A DNA stretch of 64,000 nt from Planococcus rifietoensis (GCF_001465795.2 NZ_CP013659.2:310001-374000); one strand, 5' to 3'; positions 35,482-45,964 are shown, counted from the stretch's first letter. Program-made: numbers and translations. The notes: a model not told the origin generated them from the letters alone.

Positions 35482-35554
35482 AAGCTCAGCTCCTAGTGTG
35501 ATAGATTCTACTTAAAATGTACCCTAATGTAGCTTTTGATAATCGGGTGAGAAA

Positions 35555-35578
35555 ATGTCCCTGTGTACGACACAATTC
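35555..35578 (+). repeat. Single copy of the TGTCCCTGTGC...ACACAATT repeat
   Basis: Matches the 24-base unit found as pairs at 57996/58061 and 61919/61984 (here TGTCCCTGTGTACGACACA). No second unit follows within 100 bases. Confidence 0.65.
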
Positions 35579-35675
35579 TAAACGATTCTGACAATACGCT
35601 ACAATTTATCGTTTATATATGAAGGATTCAGGGCGGAGCTTTCTGTATTCCTGATTGATAAAGTCGCAGAAGAAA

Positions 35676-35703
35676 GAGCAGCGCCGAAAAAAAGGCGCTG
35701 CTC
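35676..35703. terminator. Hairpin downstream of the antiporter gene
   Basis: Perfect GAGCAGCGCC/GGCGCTGCTC stem with an A-rich loop, about 20 bases past the stop on the minus strand. Confidence 0.6.
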
Positions 35704-35720
35704 ACAGTTGTTTGGTCTGG

Positions 35721-36677
35721 TTAATTCCTCAAAATGATAAAGACTAAATAAACGATATAGATGGCGGCCAAGAGCCCACCTTCGATCCTCGAAACCGTGT
35801 ACTTGGTTCTGGAGAGAATCATCAACAAAATAGTCACGGCGATCATCAGAAAGATGTCCGTAAAGATTTTCGAGTCGACGGTTAACGGATGAATCACGGC
35901 CGAAGTGCCCAATACAAAGAAGATGTTGAAGATATTGCTGCCGATGATATTCCCTAACGCGATGTCGACTTGTCTTTTCAGCGCGGCCGTTATTGAAGTA
36001 ACCAGTTCGGGGAGCGAGGTGCCGACCGCGACGATCGTCAAGCCGACCAAGGTTTCGCTCATTCCAAGTGAAAGGGCAATTTGGACGCTGTTATCGACGA
36101 CGAGGCTGCCGCCGAAGATGATGCCGGCCAGCCCGCCGATGGTTAACAGCGAATTTTTCAGCCTGGATTTGTTCGCGGTGTCAGCGTGCGTGTCTTCATT
36201 ACTCCGGCGGTCTTTCCGCGCCACTTCGAAGATATAATAAAGAAAGATGGCGAAGAACAGCAACAGTACAATGCCTTCTGTTCTGGTGATGAGGTTGCTG
36301 TCCAAAGATTGGAGCTGCTGGTCGCTGATCAACACGAGCAATGCCACGGCGCTGAGCAAGGCGAATGGTATTTCTTTACGGATCGTGTCGCTCTGGACCA
36401 TCAACGGGAAAACGAGCGCAGTGGCTCCTAAGATGAGCGTGATGTTGAAGATATTGCTGCCGACGACGTTCCCAATCGCGACTTCACTGCTTCCTTCCAA
36501 GGCGGCAATAAAGCTGACGGAAGCTTCCGGCGCGCTGGTACCGAACGCGACAACCGTCAAGCCGATCAATAGCGGCGAAACCCTCAAACTTTGCGCTATT
36601 TTTGACGCTCCTTCTACAAAAAAGTCGGCGCCTTTGATTAACAGAGCGAAGCCAACCAATAATAAAACGTAAGTCAT
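35721..36677 (-). CDS. Calcium/sodium antiporter (YrbG-like, CaCA family)
   Basis: 318 residues with about ten helices and the two alpha repeats that define the cation/Ca2+ exchangers: GTSAPEASVSF...GNVVGSNIFNI at about 46-77 and GTSLPELVTSI...GNIIGSNIFNI at about 223-256. The acidic residues in these repeats bind Ca2+ and Na+ in NCX-type proteins. It probably exports Ca2+ in exchange for Na+ or H+. A hydrophilic loop with many charged residues (KDRRSNEDTHAD) separates the halves. Single gene. Confidence 0.9.
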   Translation of the reverse strand: MTYVLLLVGFALLIKGADFFVEGASKIAQSLRVSPLLIGLTVVAFGTSAPEASVSFIAALEGSSEVAIGNVVGSNIFNITLILGATALVFPLMVQSDTIRKEIPFALLSAVALLVLISDQQLQSLDSNLITRTEGIVLLLFFAIFLYYIFEVARKDRRSNEDTHADTANKSRLKNSLLTIGGLAGIIFGGSLVVDNSVQIALSLGMSETLVGLTIVAVGTSLPELVTSITAALKRQVDIALGNIIGSNIFNIFFVLGTSAVIHPLTVDSKIFTDIFLMIAVTILLMILSRTKYTVSRIEGGLLAAIYIVYLVFIILRN

Positions 36678-37003
36678 CAGGCCATCACGTCCTTCCTGTT
36701 TTTCTGTTTAATATGACTCAATCCTTTCTATGACCATACCCTTTAAACGAGTTCAAATCCAATGAAAACCGACACTGTTTAACGGGATGATGTTGGAAAT
36801 AAAGGATCAAATCCGCTGTCTGTTATTCGCGTAAATAGGTTGCAGGATTGAGCCGCTCCGGAGAAATGAAATTTAAACAAGGAGCAAGCAGAACAGCGTG
36901 ATAGAATAACAGAGAGTGAAACAGAAAATAAACGGAGTTGCCTTGTCTAATCTGAAGTGCAGCAACCATAAATGATAGATGAGTTGAAGGGATGGATAGC
37001 AAA
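36678..37003. other. Gene-free stretch of about 325 bases
   Basis: Divergent promoter region between the antiporter and geneX. No coding frame, repeat or hairpin of note seen. Confidence 0.4.
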
Positions 37004-37459
37004 ATGAATAAAATGGTCGAACAAAAAATGAACGAGATGACAGACGTCTTTAACAGCCTGCCGAATTGCCGGGTTGAGACAAGTGAGGACGGTAAGGTAT
37101 TGATCTTAAGCGACACCCCGGTTCCGTGGAGTGACATGATTGATAAGCGTGACGCGCATTCAGAATATAAAATCGGATCCATCACGCCTCATAAAGCGGC
37201 GCTCGGCCTTTATATTGATTTCCCGCATAATCTGTTGGATATTGACCGGGTGGAAGACATCGTCGATCCCGAAATCACCTTGACTTACTTTGAGCCAGGC
37301 ACGAAAACGTCCACGGCGAAAAGCTGGTGGCGGTTCCGCTCAGACGAGAAATTCGACAGTGTCCATATGGTTCTGAGAAAAACCGAACTGGAGCTGTATG
37401 ATTTCACGAGAGACGACTGGGTCGGATTAATGGAAGAGATTACAGCTGTTCATAAATGA
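37004..37459 (+). CDS. geneX: small protein of unknown family, complete copy
   Basis: About 151 residues; ATG 37004 lies 12 bases after AAGGG, while ATG 36992 is too close to it. A short helical N-terminus (VEQKMNEMTDVFNSL) is followed by an alpha/beta body with VPWSDM, TPHKAALGLYIDFPHNL, DPEITLTYFEPG and KSWWRFRSDEKFDSVHMVL. No known family. Two further copies of its 3' part lie at 45659-45934 (with a stop) and 51012-51399. The terminator behind it is copied with the first of these. The Wadjet operon sits directly between this copy and the 45659 copy. Confidence 0.65.
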   Translation: MNKMVEQKMNEMTDVFNSLPNCRVETSEDGKVLILSDTPVPWSDMIDKRDAHSEYKIGSITPHKAALGLYIDFPHNLLDIDRVEDIVDPEITLTYFEPGTKTSTAKSWWRFRSDEKFDSVHMVLRKTELELYDFTRDDWVGLMEEITAVHK

Positions 37460-37484
37460 ATCACCTAACAAGTATTACTTGATG

Positions 37485-37531
37485 AAAAAGCCGTATCCGG
37501 CAAGCTCTGAGCTTGCCAGATACGGCTTTTG
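37485..37531 (+). terminator. Terminator of geneX (AAGCCGTATCC family)
   Basis: AAAAGCCGTATC...GATACGGCTTTT outer stem with an inner GGCAAGCT/AGCTTGCC stem. Duplicated at 45965-46014. Confidence 0.85.
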
Positions 37532-37639
37532 TATATTCATAATAATAGAATTTATGTTAAAAGACTTATAATAGTAGATATTTTTGTTATTTTTAAATAC
37601 TATAGAACTAATAAAGTTAATGATTAAGGGGGGAGAATT

Positions 37640-39112
37640 ATGCTAGAAGAGGAATTTAAACGCATAAAAGAAGCGACGTATTTATCTGCGGAGAAAAGTG
37701 GAACATACAGAACGATTTTACGTTTCTTTTATATTCAGCATGAAAGAATGAAGGAGTTTTTACTGCCAGAGGAGGTGTTTGCGCATCTCAAAGAATATAT
37801 AACTTTTGAGGATTATGCGATAGAAGAACTCCATATGGATTTGACGCAGCTGGTGAAATGGGGCAATTTATTCGCTCAACAGGAGAGTGGAAATGTTCGC
37901 ACAATCGAGGAATTCAAGAAGCGCCGTTTTCGTTATCAGTGTACCCCATATACCGTGGAGTTCGAGCGTATGCTCACCGGATTGGAAAGAAGCGATACGT
38001 TTAGCGGTTCGCTAGAAAAAACGCAGTTCGATCGCTTATACAAATGCCTGAAGAGTATTGAAGTATTTTCGAAAGATGATGATGATGAAAAGTGTGCACA
38101 GTATTGGGATGATGTTCTGACTTATTTCAATAAAATCCGGCAGAACACATCTGATTATTTCGCATACCTCCGCAGTGAAGATGCGAGTGAACAAATGAAA
38201 TCGGAAGCGTTTCTTCTATATAAAGATAGCTTCACAGCCTACTTGCGAGATTTTATCATTGCGCTGCAGCAAACTGCTTCACAAATACAAGGACTTTTGC
38301 AGTCACTTGATCACCGACATATGGCATCGTTTTTCGAGAAAGTCGACCGTCATGAGGGAAAAACATTCCGCTTCGAACAGAATGACACGGAAGCAATTAC
38401 CGTAATGCTAGAGAAATGGGCCAACATTAGAGATTGGTTCCTTGGTGGCGAAGATAGCCAATACGAAACGATCCAACGACAGACGAACGAAGCGATCCGC
38501 CGTATCACGCGTACCGTGCAAAGATTGGGTGAGCGCAATCAGCAATTTCGGAGCAGGAAAGACGATTATTTGCATCTGGCTAATTGGTTTGCAGGAATGG
38601 AATCAGTCGATGAAGCGCATAAGTTGTCTTCAGTTGTCTTTGGTGTTTTTCACACTCGTCATTTTCATTCAGATCATATTCCTACCGATGATATCTATAC
38701 AGAGACGTGGGAAGAACAACCAATGATTCACGAAACACTCCCTCGGGTTCTAAAATACGGAGAGAAAACAAAGCCGACTGAAATGTCGGATCACACAGAA
38801 CGAAAGGAAGAAGCAAAGCGGCAGCATCTTAAACGTCGTAACGAGGAAAAACGGGTTATCGAGCAGTACATGAATGGCAGCGAAATTCTTCTCCACGAAT
38901 TGCCCTCCGTGGAGCCATATGTTCGTAAATTGCTATTGTCATGGATTGCCAAGGCAATGGTGAGAGAAGACCGGATAATTCAAACGGAATACGGTACGAA
39001 AGTAGAAGTTACGCTTGATTCGCATGAAACGGTCTTGCTTAAATCGTCAGATGGCACGATTGAAATGCCTAATGCCCGTTTCCGCTTTATCCGGGAAGAG
39101 GTGAGGTCATGA
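37640..39112 (+). CDS. jetA: Wadjet component JetA (DUF2397/TIGR02677)
   Basis: 490 residues matching the DUF2397 type of JetA: YLSAEKSGTYRTILRFFYIQHERMKEF, LPEEVFAHL, DLTQLVKWGNL and TIEEFKKRRFRYQCTPYTVEFERM. In Wadjet this is the kleisin-like bridge of an SMC-type complex that senses circular plasmid DNA. It opens a four-gene operon behind GGGGGGAG and overlaps jetB by four bases. Codon usage and GC (about 43 percent) differ from the flanking genes, pointing to acquisition. Confidence 0.9.
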   Translation: MLEEEFKRIKEATYLSAEKSGTYRTILRFFYIQHERMKEFLLPEEVFAHLKEYITFEDYAIEELHMDLTQLVKWGNLFAQQESGNVRTIEEFKKRRFRYQCTPYTVEFERMLTGLERSDTFSGSLEKTQFDRLYKCLKSIEVFSKDDDDEKCAQYWDDVLTYFNKIRQNTSDYFAYLRSEDASEQMKSEAFLLYKDSFTAYLRDFIIALQQTASQIQGLLQSLDHRHMASFFEKVDRHEGKTFRFEQNDTEAITVMLEKWANIRDWFLGGEDSQYETIQRQTNEAIRRITRTVQRLGERNQQFRSRKDDYLHLANWFAGMESVDEAHKLSSVVFGVFHTRHFHSDHIPTDDIYTETWEEQPMIHETLPRVLKYGEKTKPTEMSDHTERKEEAKRQHLKRRNEEKRVIEQYMNGSEILLHELPSVEPYVRKLLLSWIAKAMVREDRIIQTEYGTKVEVTLDSHETVLLKSSDGTIEMPNARFRFIREEVRS

Positions 39113-40278
39113 ATGTGAGAGAAGAATATTTTGACGAACAGACGGAAGAAGCACTCGGACTGTTATTTGAGAAGTTTTGGATTTTACGAGCGGAAGACCC
39201 CAATGCTTACAAGCAGATTCAGGAGCGGGAACACAAATTAAAGCGCTACATCAGCGAAAAGTTTGGCTTTGATCTAATTATTCGACAGCATTTTATCAAG
39301 ATGGAGAAAGTACCGGTTGAACCGAAAAGTTGGATGGGTATTCAAGTATTCCAAGAGCCAATGGACTATGCTATTTTCTGCTGTGCACTTGCTTTTACGG
39401 AACAAAAAGCAGTAAGTGAGCAGTTTCTGCTATCAGACTTAACAGAAAGTATCCAGGAAATTTATAGTGGTGATTTTCCACTTGATTGGACAGATTATCG
39501 GCATCGCAAATCACTGGTGCGTGCATTGAAAGAAATCGCCCAGTTGAAGCTGATTCGTACAATTGACGGAAACGTAGAATTGTTTCAGTCGGATGGTGGA
39601 GAAGAAGTATTGTATGAAGTCACGATTTATGCCCGCTATTTTATGCGCTCGTATCCGGATGACCTATTCCGATTCAATTCAATTGAAGAGATTTTGGAAA
39701 GCGAATGGCAACGACATCTAGATGATCAACGGCGCAAGCGCGTCTATCGAAAGCTTATGTTTTCACCCGTGGTGCATCGCAATGGAGAGGCAGATGCAGA
39801 TTTTGCTTATATCCGTAACTATCGAAACTCGCTGCGTGATGATTTAGAAGCACACCCGCCGTTTAGACTCGAAGTATTCAAGAATGCGGCAATGCTGACT
39901 TTACCTGAGCGGAAACAACGATATACATTTTTGCCGGACCAGCGTGGTATCAGTAGTGTCGCACTGCACGTGGCAGCATATTTGCGTGAAGAGGAAAATT
40001 TTGAAGTGACAGAGCTTGGCGAAGTCCGGCTGCCGCGTCAAACATTTGAAGCAATTGTGAGACAAGTTAAGGAGCGACATGGTCATGGTTGGAGTAAACA
40101 GCATCGCGATGAGACAGATAAAGAGACAGTCGCATCGCTTCTTTCCATGTGGCAGGAATGGGAACTTGCAGAAGTAGATAAGGAGCAGGAAGTAATCGTC
40201 ATCCGTTCCGGCGCAGCGCGGATGATCGGCCATTACCCAAAAGACTATATGAAAGAAGTGAAGCGAAGTGACGAATAA
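39109..40278 (+). CDS. jetB: Wadjet component JetB (DUF2398/TIGR02678)
   Basis: 389 residues of the DUF2398 type: EALGLLFEKFWILRAEDPNAYKQI, FIKMEKVPVEPKSWMGIQ, DYAIFCCALAF and DYRHRKSLVRALKEI. JetB is the winged-helix (KITE-like) subunit that stabilises the JetA-JetC motor. It overlaps jetC by eleven bases. Its length is normal for the family and no frameshift is visible. Confidence 0.9.
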   Translation: MNVREEYFDEQTEEALGLLFEKFWILRAEDPNAYKQIQEREHKLKRYISEKFGFDLIIRQHFIKMEKVPVEPKSWMGIQVFQEPMDYAIFCCALAFTEQKAVSEQFLLSDLTESIQEIYSGDFPLDWTDYRHRKSLVRALKEIAQLKLIRTIDGNVELFQSDGGEEVLYEVTIYARYFMRSYPDDLFRFNSIEEILESEWQRHLDDQRRKRVYRKLMFSPVVHRNGEADADFAYIRNYRNSLRDDLEAHPPFRLEVFKNAAMLTLPERKQRYTFLPDQRGISSVALHVAAYLREEENFEVTELGEVRLPRQTFEAIVRQVKERHGHGWSKQHRDETDKETVASLLSMWQEWELAEVDKEQEVIVIRSGAARMIGHYPKDYMKEVKRSDE

Positions 40279-43200
40279 ATGGAAAATGAATCGGGCAGGA
40301 TTGTTGAATTTCTGGTATTACGATGAAGAGACATTTGATTTTGAAGATGGAAAACTCTTACTACGTGGCAGTAACGGCTCGGGTAAGTCAGTCACAATGC
40401 AAAGCTTTCTACCGGTCTTACTAGATGGGAAAAAATCCCCTGACCGATTGGACCCTTTTGGATCTAGATCACGTCGAATGGAAGATTATTTACTCGGTGA
40501 AAAAGAGATAACCAACCGGGAAGAACGGACCGGCTATTTATTCCTCGAGTATAAAAGACAGGGTACGGATCAGTATGTAACGACAGGTATCGGCATGCAG
40601 GCAAAGCGTGGCAAAGAATTGAAATCATGGGGATTTGTTATTACCGATAATCGCCGAATCGGTGTCGATCTGGAACTGTTCAAGGTGGAAAATCAGAACG
40701 GGAAGTTGGCGAAAATACCAAGATCCCGCATCGAACTGGAAAATCTTATCGGCACGGGTGGAGAAGTCGTTAAGACGAATCAGGAATATATGGCACTTGT
40801 GAACAAGTACGTATTCGGCTTTTCAACAATGGATGCATATAAAGAATTGATCGAGCTGCTCCTCCAGCTTAGAAGTCCGAAACTGTCGAAGGATTTCAGG
40901 CCGACTGTCATTTATGAAATCTTGGAGAATGCCTTACCTCCTTTGACTGACGAAGACCTTCGTTATCTGTCCGATTCGATTGAGCAAATGGATCAGACGA
41001 AACAGCAAATTGAACAGCTCGATAGGGAAGTGAAAGCACTTAGCAAACTGACGAAAGCGTATGATGCTTACAACCATAGAATTTTGGCCGACCAAATTGA
41101 AGAACTGAAAAGGGCTATATTGCGAGTGAAGAAAGAAAAGGAAGACGAGAAGGCGATGGTGGCGTCACTTCGAATACTAGAGTCAGTTATTCTTTCGATT
41201 GAGCAAGAACTCAGAGAACATGAGCAGCGCGAGAAAGCGCTCAAGCAGACGAAAGACCGGCTAACAGGTCATCGGATGTGGGGGCTGGAAGCGGAACGAG
41301 AGAAATTACTGAAATCGCAGTCTGACAATCAAAATAAGTTTAAGCGCGAAAACAATCGACTTGCAACCTATGAAAATAAAGAACGACAAAGTAAACAGGT
41401 GATTGAAGATACAGAAGAAACGCTCAACGAACAGCTTGGCAGACTGAAAGACCATTTGCAGGACATGGCATATGAAGGAGAAATGAGTGGATTCGGACAG
41501 CATGAGCAGAACGCAGCAGATTTTGGACGTTATTTGGAAGAAAAATTTTCGTTTGGCACATGGGAAAGAGAAACGGCTGCTCATCATAAGCGGCTAGAGG
41601 AAGCCCGAGGTAAACTACAGACATTTGAAGCGCTGAAAGAGAAAATTGCCGAGAAGCGTAAAGAAATCAGCAATATTGAGCATCAGCGTGACGAAAAAAA
41701 GCAAGAGGCAAAAGGCTGGAACGATACATTTGAAGAAGATAAGCAAAAAAAGTTGAACGAATTCCACTTATGGGCACAAACTTATAACCAATACGGGATC
41801 GCTGGAACTGCGCACCAGCAAGCATCTCGTCTTTTGGGTGAACTGTATGTGGACAGTTCATATAGTGAGGTGAAACAATCCTATCTACCATTTGTACAAG
41901 CATATGATGATAAGCTGCAACTCAAAAGACTGAAGCAAGAAAACGAGCTGAACGTTCAAAAAGACAAACTGGCGGATAAAAAAACTGAGCTTGAAGAGAG
42001 AAAAGCACAGCGTGATCCGGAGCCGGAACGCCAGCCGGCAACGGTCGAAGCAAGGCAAGTCCTTTTGGAAAAAGGTGTGGTATTTGCACCTCTCTATGAG
42101 CTAGTGGAATTTCAACCGAATGTATCGGAGGGAATGCAAAAACGTCTGGAAGCGGCGCTTATTGATGCTGGACTGCTTGATGCATTAGTAACGGAACAGG
42201 CGGTCGATATTTTACATGACCGCGTATTGGAAGAAGCACCGGTTATGCTCGCCCACACACTCGTTGATTATCTGAAGCCGGACACTGGACAGACCGGAAT
42301 ATCGGTTGAACAGGTGGAAAAAGTATTGCAAAGCATACTCGTCGGTGACCACGATAGTACGACGGGGATAGGAGAAGACGGCACATACTCACTCGGTATT
42401 CTAAATGGTCACGCCGTACCAGTCGAGCATGTACGCTATATCGGACGAGAAGCACGTCGACGTTTCCGTGAGCGGCTTATCCAGGAACTGGAGCTGGAAA
42501 TCGCGTCGATAAAAGAGCGGATTAATGTATTTGTAGCAAAACAGGAAGCGACAGCCACTGAACTGGCTAACTCTAAAATAGCCTGGAGTACATTTCCAGA
42601 AGACCTAGATTTAAAAACAAGTTTCAATGAAAAAAGGGAAGCAGAGCGTCAAATCCAATTCTTGGACAGTCAAATAGAGCAGGCAGCTGAGGGGCTCCGG
42701 AAGATGGACAAGGACTTTCAGCAGTTGAAACGGGATGTGTACGAAGTAACTCAAACACTTTCATTGGAAACAACAGCAGAATCGTACCGTGAAGCGCTCG
42801 GATTTTTACGGACATACGAAAAGCAATTGGCAGAGCTTAAAAATCAACATCTCATACGTCTTCATGATGCTGAAAGTTTGAGAAAAGAACAAGAGCAGCT
42901 GAAGTATTTAGTAGAGGACATTGATGAACTGAAAGGCGAACTGAATATGCTGGAAGACACTCTTGCTATTGCCAGCCAATCTCTTCAGCATCTGGATGAA
43001 CAACTGGAGGAGGAAGGGGCCAACGACATACGGAAACAGATTCGCTCTGTTCAACATGAGCTACGGCAAATCGAAGAAGTTTTAGCCGATCGGCGTACTA
43101 CTCTGCCGCAGCGAAAAGCCGAGAAAACAGCATTGAGTGATCAACTTTCGGTTTCCTCTAAAAGACTCGCTTTTTGGAGAAACATGCAGACGAGTTGGGA

Positions 43201-44380
43201 AGAAGCGGTGCGGGGAGAACTTAAGCGCGGATTTATTTCATTAAAGGAAAGCGTATGGCAAGATGTGACTAAAGTAGAAGCGGCATTATTAGTGGATGTC
43301 TCGAAAGATAAAAGCCAGATTGAACGAAAACTTACAAACGTATTTTACGAAGTGCAGACAGACCTTGCTGAACACCGCATGCGTGAGCGAAGCGTGAAGT
43401 GGGAATTAGAAGACTGGATGGCGGGCGTCGACGCAGATGAGTTGTTACCAATCATCGATCAGTGGCGTCAAAAGACATCACGCCGAATCATTGAATTCGA
43501 TAATCGTGGCATATCGGTAACACCTTATTCCCTGTATAAAGAAATTGGAGATGCGCAACTCCTACAGGAAAATCGCTTGAACGAACAAGATAAAGAATTG
43601 TATGAGGAAATTCTATTCAACTCGGTTGGTCATAAACTGCGCAGCCGAATCCGCCGGGCGGAGAACTGGACTGAAGGGATGAAGAAATTAATGGAAAGTC
43701 GCGATTCGTCTTCCGGTCTAAAGTTCTCTATCCGGTGGAAACCAAGAAGCGCGGACTCTGAAAGCCAGCTAGATACAACAGACTTGGTAGCGTTACTTAA
43801 GCAGGATGCACGATTGCTCAAGGAAGAAGATATAGAACGAATTTCTACCCACTTTCGTTCGAAAATCGAAATGGCAAAGCAGTGGATGCTAGAGAAAGGA
43901 GAAGGACAGACACTCCTGCAAGTGCTGAAGCATGTCTTGGACTACCGCAAGTGGTTTTCGTTCGAACTATCGTATGAACGACCAAACGAAAAGAAACGTG
44001 AGCTCACAAACCATAAATTTTTCACATTCAGTGGCGGTGAAAAAGCGATGGCGATGTACATTCCGTTGTTCACGGCGTGCTACTCGCGATATCTTGAAGC
44101 AGCTGATAGCGCGCCGTACATCATTACGCTAGACGAAGCATTTGCGGGCGTAGATGAGAACAATATCAATGAAATGTTCGAGGTCGTCGAACAGCTAGGG
44201 TTTGACTACATCATGAATTCTCAAGTTCTATGGGGAGATTATGAGACGGTCAGCAGGCTATCGGTTTGCGAACTAGTTCGGCCTCGAAATGCAGATTTTG
44301 TGACTGTGATTCGCTATAAATGGGATGGCCGTGCACTTGTCGCAGTGACAGATACGGAAAGGGATTGGCAGAATGAATAA
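40268..44380 (+). CDS. jetC: Wadjet SMC-like ATPase JetC (TIGR02680)
   Basis: 1370 residues. N-terminal Walker A GSNGSGKSVTM (about 34-44), two long coiled-coil arms (about 240-530 and 810-1040) separated by a hinge region around 580-760, and the C-terminal ATPase half with signature FSGGEKAMAMYIP and Walker B IITLDEAFAGVDE (about 1281-1293). SMC-like JetC dimers extrude plasmid DNA loops using ATP. GTG start; overlaps jetB and jetD. It looks intact, so the system should be active. Confidence 0.92.
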   Translation: MTNKWKMNRAGLLNFWYYDEETFDFEDGKLLLRGSNGSGKSVTMQSFLPVLLDGKKSPDRLDPFGSRSRRMEDYLLGEKEITNREERTGYLFLEYKRQGTDQYVTTGIGMQAKRGKELKSWGFVITDNRRIGVDLELFKVENQNGKLAKIPRSRIELENLIGTGGEVVKTNQEYMALVNKYVFGFSTMDAYKELIELLLQLRSPKLSKDFRPTVIYEILENALPPLTDEDLRYLSDSIEQMDQTKQQIEQLDREVKALSKLTKAYDAYNHRILADQIEELKRAILRVKKEKEDEKAMVASLRILESVILSIEQELREHEQREKALKQTKDRLTGHRMWGLEAEREKLLKSQSDNQNKFKRENNRLATYENKERQSKQVIEDTEETLNEQLGRLKDHLQDMAYEGEMSGFGQHEQNAADFGRYLEEKFSFGTWERETAAHHKRLEEARGKLQTFEALKEKIAEKRKEISNIEHQRDEKKQEAKGWNDTFEEDKQKKLNEFHLWAQTYNQYGIAGTAHQQASRLLGELYVDSSYSEVKQSYLPFVQAYDDKLQLKRLKQENELNVQKDKLADKKTELEERKAQRDPEPERQPATVEARQVLLEKGVVFAPLYELVEFQPNVSEGMQKRLEAALIDAGLLDALVTEQAVDILHDRVLEEAPVMLAHTLVDYLKPDTGQTGISVEQVEKVLQSILVGDHDSTTGIGEDGTYSLGILNGHAVPVEHVRYIGREARRRFRERLIQELELEIASIKERINVFVAKQEATATELANSKIAWSTFPEDLDLKTSFNEKREAERQIQFLDSQIEQAAEGLRKMDKDFQQLKRDVYEVTQTLSLETTAESYREALGFLRTYEKQLAELKNQHLIRLHDAESLRKEQEQLKYLVEDIDELKGELNMLEDTLAIASQSLQHLDEQLEEEGANDIRKQIRSVQHELRQIEEVLADRRTTLPQRKAEKTALSDQLSVSSKRLAFWRNMQTSWEEAVRGELKRGFISLKESVWQDVTKVEAALLVDVSKDKSQIERKLTNVFYEVQTDLAEHRMRERSVKWELEDWMAGVDADELLPIIDQWRQKTSRRIIEFDNRGISVTPYSLYKEIGDAQLLQENRLNEQDKELYEEILFNSVGHKLRSRIRRAENWTEGMKKLMESRDSSSGLKFSIRWKPRSADSESQLDTTDLVALLKQDARLLKEEDIERISTHFRSKIEMAKQWMLEKGEGQTLLQVLKHVLDYRKWFSFELSYERPNEKKRELTNHKFFTFSGGEKAMAMYIPLFTACYSRYLEAADSAPYIITLDEAFAGVDENNINEMFEVVEQLGFDYIMNSQVLWGDYETVSRLSVCELVRPRNADFVTVIRYKWDGRALVAVTDTERDWQNE

Positions 44381-45632
44381 GGAGATAATCTGCCAAGCTG
44401 TCACTTACTTTCAAAGTACTCCTGTGTACCACAAGCTGTTTAGTGAATTTCGAGCAAAAATCGAATCGCTTGGTCGAATAGGTGGTACCGTGAATATTGA
44501 AGATTATTCTGCGGAGGAGCTGGAATCACTAACACTTTTTTTCGGAGAGATGGGAAATAAGAAAGCAATTCCCCTCATTGCATTCGATGAGCGGTTGCAG
44601 GAAACGAAGTTTGTAGACATTCATCTACCTGAATTGCTTGAAGTGTTTTTCGGTGAACCGATTCGTTTTAATAAAGATGTGCGGAAAGAGAAGAGGGACA
44701 AGGAAGAGGAAATGCTTAAGAAATTAGGAGTTACTTATCCTGTGCTGAACGGTTACTTCAATTATCTTAGTAAGCGAACAGCTGACTCCCACTGGATTAT
44801 CCGACTTCTGTTAACTGACAGTTTTACTTTGAGTGCCCAATTTCTTGCGAAGGCAGCGAATGCGCTACCACAGAAGTTTGAGCGGCTCCCGTTTTTCAGT
44901 CAGAGAGTGAGCGGTAATCCACACACATTTGATTTATCGGGAATGAACGGCAAGTTGCTTATTCATTTTCTTCATTTTCGACTTTACGATGGCGGAGCAC
45001 CACCTTCCGGCACGGAAGAAGTGAATGAACTCTTGCTGCAATTTCTGATTCTTCGTGATGATATTTCAAATTTTGTATCATTTGCTAATTTACTCGGAAC
45101 TCAGGATGGTACAGTACATCCTGTTTGGTATGCAGCTGTTAAGACAGAAAGTGCAGTCAATATGCCACTGCGGGAACTGCTTCTGATTGATTTGGTAAAA
45201 CCAGCAGTGGGGACCGATGTCTATGTCGTAGAGAATTCTGGTATTTTCTCTTCGCTGCTCGATGCGGTGCCGTCTGCTCCTCTTGTCTGTACGCATGGTC
45301 AGTTCAAGCTAGCGGGACTTCGTCTTCTCGATTTTCTTGTGGAGTCTGGGAGCTACGTTCATTATGCAGGTGACTTCGATCCAGAAGGTGTGGCAATGGC
45401 AGCCCGATTGCTTGAACGGTATCCCGAACGCGTTCGACTGTGGAAGATGGATTCAGAATCTTATGCAACTGCACTGTCGTCGTTTGAACTTGGCGACCGT
45501 GTCAAAAAAATCGGTAGTATTAAGCACCCTGATGTACAGGAAATACTGGCGATGATGCGAGAAACAAAGAAAGCGGGCTATCAAGAAGCACTGCTGGAAG
45601 AAATGGTGAATGAACTGAAAGAGAAATATTAA
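44373..45632 (+). CDS. jetD: Wadjet nuclease JetD (DUF2399/TIGR02679, TOPRIM)
   Basis: 419 residues. The C-terminal third has the TOPRIM-like YAGDFDPEGVAMAARLLERYP (about 331-351) preceded by VCTHGQFKLAGLRLL. This is the DUF2399 form of JetD, the subunit that cuts plasmid DNA after loop extrusion by JetABC. It overlaps jetC by eight bases and ends 26 bases before the copied 3' half of geneX begins. No pseudogenisation is visible. Confidence 0.9.
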   Translation: MNKEIICQAVTYFQSTPVYHKLFSEFRAKIESLGRIGGTVNIEDYSAEELESLTLFFGEMGNKKAIPLIAFDERLQETKFVDIHLPELLEVFFGEPIRFNKDVRKEKRDKEEEMLKKLGVTYPVLNGYFNYLSKRTADSHWIIRLLLTDSFTLSAQFLAKAANALPQKFERLPFFSQRVSGNPHTFDLSGMNGKLLIHFLHFRLYDGGAPPSGTEEVNELLLQFLILRDDISNFVSFANLLGTQDGTVHPVWYAAVKTESAVNMPLRELLLIDLVKPAVGTDVYVVENSGIFSSLLDAVPSAPLVCTHGQFKLAGLRLLDFLVESGSYVHYAGDFDPEGVAMAARLLERYPERVRLWKMDSESYATALSSFELGDRVKKIGSIKHPDVQEILAMMRETKKAGYQEALLEEMVNELKEKY

Positions 45633-45658
45633 ATATTTTAGTAATCGATTTTTGCTTT

Positions 45659-45934
45659 ACGCCTCATAAAGCGGCGCTCGGTCTTTATATCGATTTCCCG
45701 CATAATCTGTTGGATATCGACCGAGTAGAAGACATCGTCGATCCCGAAATCACCTTGACTTACTTTGAGCCAGGCACAAAAACCTCTACCGCGAAAAGCT
45801 GGTGGCGGTTCCGGTCGGACGAGAAATTTGACAGTATCCATATGGTTTTGAGAAAAACAGAGCTGTAGTTGTATGATTTCAACAGGGAAGAATGGGTTCG
45901 ATTGATGGAAGAGATCAAAGCAGTTCATAAATGA
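45659..45934 (+). pseudogene. geneX 3' fragment, copy 2, with in-frame stop
   Basis: 92 codons aligned with codons from TPHKAALGL to the end of geneX (37184-37459) at high nucleotide identity. A GAG codon of the intact gene (in TELELYD) is TAG here, so even the fragment is interrupted. The 5' half is absent: similarity starts abruptly 26 bases after the jetD stop. The geneX terminator follows, as in the intact copy. Confidence 0.85.
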
Positions 45935-45964
45935 TGGGGAATCGCCTCGAGATAGTTTCGTGAT

